Positions 27,125-35,789 of a DNA stretch of 64,000 bases are shown here, piece after piece (position 1 is the first letter of the stretch; the number at the start of each line of letters is the position of its first letter). Origin of the DNA: Labrys sp. WJW. Lineage in GTDB: Bacteria > Pseudomonadota > Alphaproteobacteria > Rhizobiales > Labraceae. Below the pieces are notes generated by a model that was not told the origin of the DNA, did not search any database, and saw only the letters and a program-made list of their open reading frames with translations. A program made the position numbers and the translations under genes. The stretch spans positions 1 through 64,000 of the forward strand of contig NZ_LYXZ01000062.1 of the NCBI RefSeq assembly GCF_001676615.1, given 5' to 3'.

Positions 27125-28585
27125 ATGAACGTGAATACACAAACCGTCCGCGGCAAGGATCGCTACCGGTCCGGCACGATGGAATACAAGAAGATGGGCT
27201 ATTGGGAGCCCGACTACGAACCCAGGGATACCGATGTCATCGCGCTGTTCCGCGTGACCCCCCAGGACGGCGTCGATCCGATCGAGGCCTCGGCGGCCGT
27301 GGCCGGCGAATCCTCCACCGCCACCTGGACGGTGGTGTGGACGGACAGGCTGACGGCGGCCGAAAAGTACCGGGCCAAGTGCTACCGGGTCGACCCGGTG
27401 CCGAACGCGCCCGGCCAATATTTCGCCTATATTGCCTATGACCTCGACTTGTTCGAGCCAGGCTCGATCGCCAACCTCTCGGCCTCGATCATCGGCAATG
27501 TCTTCGGCTTCAAGCCCCTGAAGGCGCTGCGCCTTGAGGACATGCGCTTTCCGGTGGCCTATGTGAAGACCTTCCAGGGGCCGGCGACCGGTATCGTGGT
27601 CGAGCGCGAGCGACTCGACAAGTTCGGGCGTCCTCTGCTGGGGGCCACCGTCAAGCCCAAGCTCGGCCTGTCGGGCCGCAACTATGGCCGCGTCGTCTAT
27701 GAGGCGCTGAAGGGCGGACTCGATTTCACCAAGGACGACGAGAACATCAACTCGCAGCCCTTCATGCATTGGCGCGAGCGCTTCCTCTACTGCATGGAGG
27801 CGGTGAACAAGGCACAGGCCGCGTCCGGCGAGATCAAGGGGACCTATCTCAACGTCACGGCCGGGACGATGGAGCAGATGTATGAGCGGGCCGACTTCGC
27901 CCGGGAGATTGGCTCCAACATCGTCATGATCGATCTGGTGATCGGCTACACCGCGATCCAGTCGATGGCGGCCTGGGCACGCCGCAATGACATGATCCTG
28001 CATCTGCACCGGGCCGGCCACAGCACCTATACGCGCCAGAAGAGCCATGGCGTGTCGTTCCGCGTCATCGCCAAATGGATGCGGCTGGCCGGTGTCGACC
28101 ACATCCATGCCGGCACCGTGGTCGGCAAGCTGGAAGGCGACCCCAACACCACGCGCGGCTATTACGACATCTGCCGCGAGGACTTCAATCCGACCAACCT
28201 CGAACATGGCGTCTTCTTCGACCAGCATTGGGCCAGCCTCAACAAGCTGATGCCGGTGGCCTCCGGCGGCATCCATGCCGGCCAGATGCATCAGCTTCTG
28301 CATCTGCTCGGCGAGGACGTGGTGCTGCAATTCGGCGGCGGCACCATCGGCCATCCGCAGGGCATCCAGGCTGGTGCCACCGCCAACCGCGTGGCGCTGG
28401 AAGCGATGATCCTCGCCCGCAACGAGGGGCGCGACTACCTGCATGAGGGCCCGGAAATCCTGGCCAAGGCGGCCAATAGCTGCACCCCGCTCAAGCAGGC
28501 GCTCGAAGTGTGGAAGGACGTCACCTTTAACTACGAATCCACGGACACGCCGGACTTCGTGCCCAGCGTCGCCGTCACGGCCTGA
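27125..28585 (+). CDS. cbbL: RuBisCO large subunit, form IC (red type)
   Basis: A 486-residue carboxylase subunit. Active-site residues are visible: Lys177 in TVKPKLGLS, the carbamylated Lys203 in GGLDFTKDDENINSQ with Asp205 and Glu206, His295 in LHLHRAGHS, and loop-6 Lys335 in HAGTVVGKLEGDPN. N-terminal MEYKKMGYWEPDYEPRDTDV is characteristic of red-type form IC/ID enzymes. The ribosome site is a strong AAGGAGG. It is preceded by a repeat copy and followed by cbbS 13 bp later. Confidence 0.97.
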   Translation: MNVNTQTVRGKDRYRSGTMEYKKMGYWEPDYEPRDTDVIALFRVTPQDGVDPIEASAAVAGESSTATWTVVWTDRLTAAEKYRAKCYRVDPVPNAPGQYFAYIAYDLDLFEPGSIANLSASIIGNVFGFKPLKALRLEDMRFPVAYVKTFQGPATGIVVERERLDKFGRPLLGATVKPKLGLSGRNYGRVVYEALKGGLDFTKDDENINSQPFMHWRERFLYCMEAVNKAQAASGEIKGTYLNVTAGTMEQMYERADFAREIGSNIVMIDLVIGYTAIQSMAAWARRNDMILHLHRAGHSTYTRQKSHGVSFRVIAKWMRLAGVDHIHAGTVVGKLEGDPNTTRGYYDICREDFNPTNLEHGVFFDQHWASLNKLMPVASGGIHAGQMHQLLHLLGEDVVLQFGGGTIGHPQGIQAGATANRVALEAMILARNEGRDYLHEGPEILAKAANSCTPLKQALEVWKDVTFNYESTDTPDFVPSVAVTA

Positions 28586-28598
28586 AAGGAGAGGGACA

Positions 28599-29018
28599 AT
28601 GCGTATCACACAAGGATGCTTTTCCTTTCTGCCCGATCTCACCGACGAGCAGATCGGCCGCCAGGTGCAGTACTGCCTGGAGAAGGGCTGGGCCGTGAAT
28701 ATCGAGTTCACCGACGATCCTCATCCCCGCAACACCTATTGGGAGATGTGGGGCCTGCCGATGTTCGACCTGCGCGATGCCGCGGGCGTGATGATGGAAC
28801 TCGCCGAATGCCGGCGCGTCTATGGTGATCGCTATATCCGCATCTCGGGCTTTGATTCCGCGCATGGTTGGGAGTCGGTGCGTCTTTCCTTCATCGTCAA
28901 CAGGCCGCAGGTGGAACCCGGGTTCCGCCTCGACCGGCAGGAAAACGCCGGACGCAACATCCGCTACAGCACCCACAGCTATGCCGCAGACCGGCCGGAA
29001 GGCCAGCGTTACGGCTGA
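28599..29018 (+). CDS. cbbS: RuBisCO small subunit, form IC
   Basis: A 139-residue small subunit. It begins MRITQGCFSFLPDLTDEQIG and has NTYWEMWGLPMFDLRDAAGV. The C-terminal extension (about 30 residues, including RPQVEPGFRLDRQENAGR) is the red-type beta-hairpin that lines the central channel of L8S8. The start is 13 bp after cbbL, with AGGAGAGGG ahead. Confidence 0.96.
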   Translation: MRITQGCFSFLPDLTDEQIGRQVQYCLEKGWAVNIEFTDDPHPRNTYWEMWGLPMFDLRDAAGVMMELAECRRVYGDRYIRISGFDSAHGWESVRLSFIVNRPQVEPGFRLDRQENAGRNIRYSTHSYAADRPEGQRYG

Positions 29019-29027
29019 GACGTCCCA

Positions 29028-29106
29028 GTCCGGTTGGTGACGGCAGTGCCTCCCGTCCCTGGCGACCAACTGGACAACTTGCTCCGCCGCCGGCCGGGCG
29101 GCGGAG
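29028..29106 (+). promoter_or_regulatory. Two consecutive RNA hairpins between cbbS and cbbX
   Basis: The first stem pairs 29028-29038 (GTCCGGTTGGT) with 29065-29075 (ACCAACTGGAC), 11 bp with one G-U pair, around an inner stem GACGG/CCGTC. The second is a perfect 10-bp stem CTCCGCCGCC (29082-29091) with GGCGGCGGAG (29097-29106) and a five-base loop. No T-run follows. These would suit mRNA 3'-end protection or partial termination that lowers cbbX relative to cbbLS. Confidence 0.65.
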
Positions 29107-29125
29107 CCTTTCGCGAGGGATAACC

Positions 29126-30070
29126 ATGCTCGATGCAAACACCGTGAAAGAGACCGGTGAGGCCGGAACGCCGGTGGCGCAGTCCATCGATCTCAGGCAG
29201 GAGTTCGAGGCGGTCGGCATCGCCGACGTCTTCGCCCAACTCGACCGCGAGCTGGTCGGTCTCAAGCCGGTGAAGACGCGCATCCGCGAGATCGCCTCGC
29301 TCCTCATGATCGAGCGCATCCGGCAGAGGATAGGCCTGGCGAACGATCCGCCGACCCTGCACATGTCCTTCACCGGCAATCCGGGCACCGGCAAGACCAC
29401 GGTGGCCCTGCGCATGGCCGACATCCTGCACCGCCTCGGTTTTGTGCGGCGCGGGCATCTGGTTTCGGTGACCAGGGACGATCTGGTCGGCCAGTATATC
29501 GGCCACACCGCGCCGAAGACCAAGGAGATCCTCAAGAAGGCGATGGGCGGCGTGCTGTTCATCGATGAGGCCTATTATCTCTATCGTCCCGAGAACGAGC
29601 GCGACTACGGCCAGGAATCCATCGAGATCCTGCTGCAGGTGATGGAGACACAGCGCGACGACTTGGTGGTGATCCTGGCCGGCTACGAAGATCGCATGCA
29701 GAAGTTCTTCGCCAGCAATCCCGGCTTCCGCTCGCGGGTCGCCCATCACATCGATTTTCCCGATTATGAAGACGCCGAACTGCTGTCGATTGCCGAGCTG
29801 ATGCTGCAGGAGCGCAACTACCGCTTCGATGCGCAGGCACGGGCGGCGTTCGTCCGCTACATCGAGCTGCGCAAGACCCAACCTCTGTTTTCCAATGCGC
29901 GCTCCATCCGCAACGCCCTCGACCGCATCCGCCTGCGCCAGGCGAGCCGGCTCGTCGACGACCTCGACCGCAGGCTGACCGCGGACGACATCATGACCAT
30001 CGAAGCGGCCGATGTGCTGGCGAGCCGTGTGTTTGCCAAGGGCGCGCAGCCCGATGGCGTCAGCGCCTGA
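29126..30070 (+). CDS. cbbX: Red-type RuBisCO activase CbbX (AAA+ ATPase)
   Basis: A 314-residue AAA+ protein that remodels inhibited form IC RuBisCO by pulling on the large-subunit C-terminus. Walker A is FTGNPGTGKTTVALRMAD and Walker B is GGVLFIDEAYYLY. The segment VGQYIGHTAPKTKEILKKAM is the CbbX pore and substrate region. ARSIRNALDRIRLRQASRL gives the sensor 2 part. It is next to cbbLS and needs RuBP for activation, as known for Rhodobacter CbbX. Confidence 0.96.
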   Translation: MLDANTVKETGEAGTPVAQSIDLRQEFEAVGIADVFAQLDRELVGLKPVKTRIREIASLLMIERIRQRIGLANDPPTLHMSFTGNPGTGKTTVALRMADILHRLGFVRRGHLVSVTRDDLVGQYIGHTAPKTKEILKKAMGGVLFIDEAYYLYRPENERDYGQESIEILLQVMETQRDDLVVILAGYEDRMQKFFASNPGFRSRVAHHIDFPDYEDAELLSIAELMLQERNYRFDAQARAAFVRYIELRKTQPLFSNARSIRNALDRIRLRQASRLVDDLDRRLTADDIMTIEAADVLASRVFAKGAQPDGVSA

Positions 30071-30099
30071 CCAGGAGCGCAACGGAAAGGAAGACCATC

Positions 30100-30783
30100 A
30101 TGGCAGAACCGATCGTGATCGCGCCCTCCATCCTGTCGGCCGATTTCGCGCGGCTGGGCGAGGAGATCAAGGCTATCGACGACAGCGGGGCGGACTGGAT
30201 CCATTGCGACGTAATGGACGGGCATTTCGTGCCCAACATCACCTTCGGGCCCGATGTCATCAAGGCCATCAGGCCCTACACCAGGAAGCCCTTCGACGTG
30301 CATCTGATGATCACGCCGGCCGATCCCTATCTGGAAGCCTTCGCCAAGGCCGGCGCCGACATCATCACCGTACATGCCGAATCCGGCCCCCATCTGGATC
30401 GCTCACTGCAGGCGATCCGTTCTTTCGGCTGCAAGGCGGGAGCGACGCTTTGCCCGGCCACGCCGGAAAGCGTGCTGGATTATGTGCTCGACCGTCTGGA
30501 TCTCATCCTGGTGATGACGGTCAATCCGGGTTTTGGCGGGCAGGCCTTCATCACCTCACAGCTCGACAAGATCCGGCGCATCCGGGCGATGATCGGGACA
30601 CGGCCGATCCGTCTCGAGGTCGATGGCGGCGTCAATCCCGAGACCGCAGCCCTGGTCGCCGCGGCCGGCGCCGATACCCTTGTGGCGGGATCGGCCGTGT
30701 TCCGGGGCGGGGCTGCAGATTATGCCGGCAACATCGCCGCCATTCGCGAGGCAGCGGAAGACCATGTCCGCAAGGCGGCATAG
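30100..30783 (+). CDS. cbbE: Ribulose-phosphate 3-epimerase
   Basis: A 227-residue TIM-barrel epimerase interconverting ribulose- and xylulose-5-phosphate. It has IAPSILSADFARLGEEI, HCDVMDGHFVPNITFGPDV, MTVNPGFGGQAFI and LEVDGGVNPETAALVAAAGA, the full set of Rpe metal and catalytic motifs. It is the last gene of the cbb operon, 29 bp after cbbX, with GGAAAGGAAG upstream of the ATG. It may be the only rpe or a second copy. Confidence 0.94.
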   Translation: MAEPIVIAPSILSADFARLGEEIKAIDDSGADWIHCDVMDGHFVPNITFGPDVIKAIRPYTRKPFDVHLMITPADPYLEAFAKAGADIITVHAESGPHLDRSLQAIRSFGCKAGATLCPATPESVLDYVLDRLDLILVMTVNPGFGGQAFITSQLDKIRRIRAMIGTRPIRLEVDGGVNPETAALVAAAGADTLVAGSAVFRGGAADYAGNIAAIREAAEDHVRKAA

Positions 30784-30819
30784 CGGCAGGATGCGGCCTG
30801 GATCGTCCCCGGGTGCGGC

Positions 30820-31428
30820 TCAGTCGAAAATGGTCTCGATTTCCGGCCTCCTGGGCGCAGTGACGAAGGCTGCCTGCAGGATGAGCACGATCGCGCCGGC
30901 CGCTGCGGAAGCGAAGGCAATGTCGCGCCAGCTGTAAAATGCGGTGACGTAGCCTGCCACGCCGGGGCCAAGTGCCGTGCCCAGGAAATAGAGGGCAAGC
31001 AGCACACTTATGACGTCGCCCCGCCATTGCCGGCGGGCATTGTCGGCTGCAAATGCAAGACTGACGGAAAGGAGGCTGCCACTCGCTGCTCCCTGAAGCA
31101 GGCGTCCGATGGCCCAGACGGAAAAATCGGGGGCAAGTCCTCCCAGGGCTTCGCCGGCGACGAAGACGGCAGTTGCCGCCAGCAGCAGGGGCTTGTCGCC
31201 AACCAGCGCCCGCAGGCGCCCGCCTAGGGCGAGAAACAGGATCAGGAACAGGAAAACGCCGGAGGTGACGGCGCCTATGAGTGCGTAGGAGAGCGCGAAT
31301 TCCTGAAAGATGGCCGAGAGGCTGATCGAGGCGGCTCCGGAACCGAAGCCGATGACCAGGAGGGTGCAGGCGAGGATGAAGAACTGCAAGCCACGGGAGG
31401 GCCCCCGGGTTTCGCCGGACATCGACAT
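30820..31428 (-). CDS. Half-length MFS transporter (N-terminal six-helix domain only)
   Basis: A 202-residue protein with six hydrophobic segments, starting GLQFFILACTLLVIGFGSGA, and a family signature-like loop between TM2 and TM3 (LGGRLRALVGDKPLLL). Full MFS carriers have 12 segments and about 400 residues. The frame stops at 30820, only 37 bp from the end of cbbE. No continuation was seen in that gap. The likeliest reading is a gene truncated at the cbb-operon junction and possibly non-functional. Confidence 0.7.
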   Translation of the reverse strand: MSMSGETRGPSRGLQFFILACTLLVIGFGSGAASISLSAIFQEFALSYALIGAVTSGVFLFLILFLALGGRLRALVGDKPLLLAATAVFVAGEALGGLAPDFSVWAIGRLLQGAASGSLLSVSLAFAADNARRQWRGDVISVLLALYFLGTALGPGVAGYVTAFYSWRDIAFASAAAGAIVLILQAAFVTAPRRPEIETIFD

Positions 31429-31449
31429 CTGTAGCCTCCCACGAGCCTT

Positions 31450-31481
31450 GCAAAAACAAAGGGCGCCCCGAAGGCGCCCTT
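31450..31481 (-). terminator. Rho-independent terminator of rpmG
   Basis: The perfect 9-bp stem AAGGGCGCC (31459-31467) / GGCGCCCTT (31473-31481) has loop CCGAA. Read on the minus strand it is followed by TTTGTTTTTG. It lies 23 bp beyond the rpmG stop, which it terminates. Confidence 0.88.
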
Positions 31482-31503
31482 GATTCCGATCTGGAAACCG
31501 ATC

Positions 31504-31671
31504 TTACTTGATCTTGGTTTCCTTGAACTCGACGTGCTTGCGCGCGACGGGGTCATACTTCTTCATCGCGAGCTTTTCGGTCTTCGTACGGGTGTTCTTC
31601 TTGGTGACGTAGAAGTAGCCCGTGTCTGCCGTCGAAAGCAGCTTGATCTTGATGGTTGCGGCCTTGGCCAT
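31504..31671 (-). CDS. rpmG: Ribosomal protein bL33
   Basis: A 55-residue protein beginning MAKAATIKIKLLSTADTGYF and ending VEFKETKIK. It is the short basic bL33 of the large ribosomal subunit. YVTKKNTRTKTEKLAMKKYD is the alphaproteobacterial form without zinc cysteines. It has its own downstream terminator and lies between the half MFS gene and the NUDIX gene. In relatives it usually follows pleD. Confidence 0.96.
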   Translation of the reverse strand: MAKAATIKIKLLSTADTGYFYVTKKNTRTKTEKLAMKKYDPVARKHVEFKETKIK

Positions 31672-31842
31672 GGTGATGCTCCGAATATTGCTACCGGACC
31701 GTATCGGCTAAGGCAGCAAAGCCGCGCAATGGCGCGGCCCTTTTGAATCTTGGCGCACACTACTCATGGAAGCGCCGAAGTCAACTAAAAGAAGAGCGCG
31801 CCAGCGGGAATTGTGCGGTCATGCTGGCCGCTCGCTGCTCTT

Positions 31843-32556
31843 CTAGATCTCTTCCCGGCTCCGCACGCCTCGCTGCTCGCGATAGAAGGGTACGGGAACG
31901 TCCTTCTCCAGGCCGATTTCTAGCCTCTTGGCGACTTCCTCGAGAATGGTGCGGGTGATCCAGACCAGATCTTCCGCGCGGGCTTCGTCGAAGGAGAGCC
32001 ATTTCGTTTCGATCAGCTCCGAGTCGGGACCGACGACGCCTTCGGTCTGGTGCGCGATGGAGTTCGCATCGGCCACGAAGAAGCGCGTGTCGAATCGGCG
32101 TTTCATGCCCGGCGGGGTGATGGCTCGGGCGACGAAATGCAGGCTCTCGGGCGAGGGGAACACCTCGTGTTCGGCGAAGGCCTGCCAATGGGCGCTGCTG
32201 GTGGGCGGAGCTCCGAGGCCGGTCTCGCCGAGCAGAATGCCGGTTTCCTCGAAAGTCTCCCGGATCGCACACAGGGCCAGCGCCCTGGCCTTGGCCGGGG
32301 AGGGGCTGACAACCCGGGTGAGCAGGCCGCGTTCGGTATGGGCGGCCAGCGTGCCATAGGCACTCATGCTGCGATCGGCCGGCTCGACGCGCCCGCCGGG
32401 AAATACCATCACACCCGGCATGAAGGCATGGCCTGAATGTCGCCTTCCCATCAGGACGCGCGGTTTCCTGCCGGTGCGGTCGAGCAGGATCAGCGAAGCG
32501 GCGTCGCGGGGGTGGACGGGACGAGGTTTCGACGGCGAGGACGGGATTTCGGGCAT
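31843..32556 (-). CDS. NUDIX hydrolase
   Basis: A 237-residue phosphohydrolase. The Nudix box is seen in the segment CAIRETFEETGILLGE (RExxEETG core), preceded by MVFPGGRVEPADRSM. The late FFVADANSIAHQTEGVVGPD and DSELIETKWLSFDEA are common in the Rhizobiales proteins linked to DUF983. The pyrophosphate substrate is unknown. The start at 32556 gives MPEIPSSPSKP; the frame is open further upstream but there it overlaps DUF983 and rnr. Confidence 0.87.
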   Translation of the reverse strand: MPEIPSSPSKPRPVHPRDAASLILLDRTGRKPRVLMGRRHSGHAFMPGVMVFPGGRVEPADRSMSAYGTLAAHTERGLLTRVVSPSPAKARALALCAIRETFEETGILLGETGLGAPPTSSAHWQAFAEHEVFPSPESLHFVARAITPPGMKRRFDTRFFVADANSIAHQTEGVVGPDSELIETKWLSFDEARAEDLVWITRTILEEVAKRLEIGLEKDVPVPFYREQRGVRSREEI

Positions 32557-32579
32557 GGGCTCGGCAGGAAGGAAATGGC

Positions 32580-32987
32580 TCAGTACGGAGAAAGCGTATC
32601 GGGATCCGGCTTGCCGGAGAAACCATGCATGCGGTTTGCCCATTGCAGCCCGATGATGGCACCCTTGATCATCGGCAGCAGGACCAGCGACAGCACGATG
32701 GTCAGCGTACCGAAGACCACGCCGAGCGACCAGAGCGGCATCTCCGTTTCGATCACGCAGGTGAGGATGCCTGCAACCACGATATGGCCGACGATCAGCA
32801 TGGTGAAATAGGGCGGAGCGTCGTCGGCGCGATGATGCGACAGGTCCTCTCCGCAGACACTGCAGCGGGGAGCGACCTTGAGGTAGGAGGTGAAGATCTT
32901 GCCCTTGCCGCAATGGGGGCAGCGCCCGAAGGCGCCCCGCCGCATGGCGAGCGCCGCGTCGCGCTGCTCGGGCCGATATTCGTTCAT
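32580..32987 (-). CDS. DUF983 membrane protein
   Basis: A 135-residue protein with an N-terminal zinc-ribbon-like region (GRCPHCGKGKIF, then CSVCGEDLSHHRADDAPPYF). Two hydrophobic helices follow (MLIVGHIVVAGILTCVI and LGVVFGTLTIVLSLVLLPMI). This is the DUF983 family layout; function is unknown. The ATG overlaps the rnr stop by three bases (ATGA), so it is coupled to rnr. Confidence 0.9.
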   Translation of the reverse strand: MNEYRPEQRDAALAMRRGAFGRCPHCGKGKIFTSYLKVAPRCSVCGEDLSHHRADDAPPYFTMLIVGHIVVAGILTCVIETEMPLWSLGVVFGTLTIVLSLVLLPMIKGAIIGLQWANRMHGFSGKPDPDTLSPY

Positions 32988-35335
32988 CGCCGACTTCCCT
33001 TCCCGGCGCGCTTGCCTTTGAGCGCCTTGGCTTTGCGTTTGGCCGCATTGCCCTTGCGATCGGTGATCCGCGGCCGCTTGACCACACCGACCTTTCGGCC
33101 GGGCGCTCGGCGCCGCTGACCGTCCGAGACGATCTCGAAGCGCAGTGCACCGGCGAAGGGCGCTGCCTCCACCAGCTTCACCGACACCGTGTCGCCAAGC
33201 TGGAAGGATTCACCCGTGGCTGCACCGATAAGCTGATGCGCGTTCTCTTCGAAGCGATAATAATCGTGACCGATCGTCGCGGCGGGTACGAAGCCGTCGG
33301 CGCCGGTTTCGGCGAGCTTGACGAACAGGCCCGACTTGATCACCCCGGAGACACGTCCCTGGAAGATCTCGCCGACATGGTCGGCAAGGAAATGGGCGAT
33401 CAGGCGGTCGATGGTCTCGCGTTCCGCCGTCATGGCTCGCCGCTCGCAGGCCGAAATCCGACCGGCGATTTCGGAGAGCGTGGCGGGTGTCATCTCTGTT
33501 GGCAGGCCGTCATCGCCCAGATGCAGCGCCCGGATCAGGGCGCGATGCACGATCAGGTCGGAATAGCGGCGGATGGGCGAGGTGAAATGCGCATAGCGCC
33601 GCAGATTGAGGCCGAAATGCCCGATATTGTCGGCCGAATACTCAGCCTGGCTTTGCGAGCGTAGCACCACGTCGTTGACGAGATGGGCGTTATCTGTGCC
33701 TGCGACCCTTTCCAGGATGACGTTGAACTGGTTCGGCCTAAGCGAGCCCTGCTTGGAGAGCGGAATGTCGAGCGTGTGGAGGAACTCGCGCAAAGCGATG
33801 ATCTTCTCCATCGAAGGCTCGTCATGCACGCGATAGACCAGCGGTGTCTTCTTGGCCTCCAGCGTCTCGGCCGCCGCGACATTGGCGAGGATCATGAATT
33901 CCTCGATCAGCCGATGAGCGTCGAGGCGCTCGGGAACGACGACACGGTCGACCATGCCGTTGGGCTTCAAGAGGATCTTGCGCTCCGGCAGATCGAGGTC
34001 GAGCGGCCCGCGGCCGTTGCGCTCCGTCTTCAGGCAGGCATAGGCGGCCCACAGGGGCTGGAGGACAGGAGCGAGCAGCGGGCCCGTCACCTCGTCAGTG
34101 TCACCATTGATGGCGCGCTGGGCCTGCTGATAGGAGAGCTTGGCGGCCGAGCGCATCATCACGCGATGGAAGGTGTGGCGGAGCTTGCGCCCGTCGGCCG
34201 CGATGATCATGCGCACGGCCAGCGCCGGCCGATCCTCGTTGGCGCGCAGCGAGCATAGGTCGTTGGAGATGCGCTCCGGCAACATCGGCACGACGCGGTC
34301 GGGGAAATACACCGAATTGCCCCGGATCAGGGCCTCGCGGTCGAGGGGCGAATCCGGCCTGACATAGGCAGCGACATCGGCGATCGCCACGGTGAGGATG
34401 TGCCCGCCCGGGTTGGCCGGATCGGGATCCGGCTCGGCATGAACGGCGTCGTCATGATCCTTGGCGTCCGCCGGATCGATGGTGATAAGTGGCAGGCGCC
34501 GCCAGTCCTCGCGGCCGGACAAAGTCGCCGGCTTGGCGGCCTCTGCCTCTTCCAGTGTGTCCTTGCGGAAGACATAGGGAATGTCATGGGCATGGATGGC
34601 GATCAGGCTGATCGCCTTCTCGCTGCCGACCTTGCCGACCCGCTCGACGATGCGCGCCATGGGCGGGCCGTGGCGAGGGCCACGCAGGGGCTCGATGGCG
34701 ACGAGTTCGCCATCTTCCGCCTTTGCGGCATCGTCGGGACGAACGAGCATCTCGCGGCCCGCATTGCGTTTTTCGATCGGCACGATCTGGCCTTCGCCAT
34801 TGGGAAGGCGACGGAAGACACCGAGAATGCGCTGGCGCAACCGTTCCAGCACCTTGATCACCCGCCCGGTCGGCTGATGATCCGAGCCGCCGTCGGCCAT
34901 GCGCAGGAGAACCCGCGACCCCACACCGGGAGCGGCCCCGCCGAAGCGCTTGGGAATGGTCACCACGATGCGCGGCGGCTTGCCGTTGTCCTCGTTCCAT
35001 TCAGCGGGAGTGGCGACGAGTTCCCCGTCGCGGTCACGGCCGGTGATGTCGGCGACGAGGGAGGAGGGCAGGGCGCCGGGGGCATTGAAGCCCTTGCGGC
35101 TGCGCTGCACCGCTCCTTCGTCGGCAAATTCGTTGAGCAGATGTTTGAGGGCGATCTTTTCGGCCCCGCCCAGGCCGAATTCACGGGCGATCTCCCGTTT
35201 GCCGGCGCGGCCATGCGAGCGGGCGATGAAAGCGAGAATGTCCTCGCGGCTGGGCAGGGCGGGTTCCAATGCCTCGGCTTGTTTGTTTTTACGAACCACA
35301 GAAATTATTCCGAATTGGCGTTGGCGGCCCGGCAT
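32984..35335 (-). CDS. rnr: Ribonuclease R
   Basis: A 783-residue 3'-5' exoribonuclease of the RNB family. Cold-shock-like domains precede the catalytic core, which has PLITIDPADAKDHDDAVHAE (metal-binding aspartates) and HFTSPIRRYSDLIVHRALIR. An S1 domain (FQGRVSGVIKSGLFVKLAET) and a basic tail with repeated Lys/Arg follow. The start is uncertain: ATG 35335 is used, but an in-frame GTG beginning VVRKNKQ is possible. It degrades structured RNA and acts with trans-translation. Confidence 0.93.
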   Translation of the reverse strand: MPGRQRQFGIISVVRKNKQAEALEPALPSREDILAFIARSHGRAGKREIAREFGLGGAEKIALKHLLNEFADEGAVQRSRKGFNAPGALPSSLVADITGRDRDGELVATPAEWNEDNGKPPRIVVTIPKRFGGAAPGVGSRVLLRMADGGSDHQPTGRVIKVLERLRQRILGVFRRLPNGEGQIVPIEKRNAGREMLVRPDDAAKAEDGELVAIEPLRGPRHGPPMARIVERVGKVGSEKAISLIAIHAHDIPYVFRKDTLEEAEAAKPATLSGREDWRRLPLITIDPADAKDHDDAVHAEPDPDPANPGGHILTVAIADVAAYVRPDSPLDREALIRGNSVYFPDRVVPMLPERISNDLCSLRANEDRPALAVRMIIAADGRKLRHTFHRVMMRSAAKLSYQQAQRAINGDTDEVTGPLLAPVLQPLWAAYACLKTERNGRGPLDLDLPERKILLKPNGMVDRVVVPERLDAHRLIEEFMILANVAAAETLEAKKTPLVYRVHDEPSMEKIIALREFLHTLDIPLSKQGSLRPNQFNVILERVAGTDNAHLVNDVVLRSQSQAEYSADNIGHFGLNLRRYAHFTSPIRRYSDLIVHRALIRALHLGDDGLPTEMTPATLSEIAGRISACERRAMTAERETIDRLIAHFLADHVGEIFQGRVSGVIKSGLFVKLAETGADGFVPAATIGHDYYRFEENAHQLIGAATGESFQLGDTVSVKLVEAAPFAGALRFEIVSDGQRRRAPGRKVGVVKRPRITDRKGNAAKRKAKALKGKRAGKGSRR

Positions 35336-35341
35336 GCCCAA

Positions 35342-35789
35342 GGAAAGCGGGCAGTGGATCCAGTGTCATCATAGACCAACGCATGGGGTATTTGTCGAAG
35401 CCAATCGTGGACATTGCGCATTTCCGCAACGTCCTGCGCGATTGGCAGCTATGTCTGTCGAAGGAAGAGGTTGTCGAAGCGCTCTGCGCGGCGATCCCAA
35501 CGGATCCCACTGCGCGGCAGAGCCGTGTTTGGCAAAACGCGGAACGGCAGGAAACTCAACGTGCCGGGACAGACTGTCCAAAACCCTCGAGCGTTCCACC
35601 GGCACGGGCGGAGGGAGGGATGGTTCGATCGAACCGGACAGATGGGCATATAGGTTCATGTTCGTGATCTGTCAATGAGAATGCTGCGTTGCAGCATTTT
35701 TGCCGCCATCCCCGGGAACATGTCGCGTTGACCCGTCGGGGAGCGATGATATCGTTCCTGTTTTTGCGAGTCCAAACTGGGAGTACGGT
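35342..35789. other. 448-bp gap with a possible small plus-strand transcript
   Basis: No recognisable gene. A plus-strand frame from ATG 35384 runs about 90 codons to near 35667 (starts MGYLSKPIVDIAHFRN) but resembles no known family. A clear terminator follows at 35680-35701 in the same direction. This suggests a transcript, coding or not, in this gap. The rnr and phosphatase promoters should also lie here. Confidence 0.35.
35680..35701 (+). terminator. Rho-independent terminator with no assigned upstream gene
   Basis: AATGCTGC (35680-35687), loop GTT, GCAGCATT (35691-35698), then T to 35701: a perfect 8-bp stem and a run of five T. It points along the plus strand, but the nearest upstream gene (rnr) is on the minus strand. 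Confidence 0.75.
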
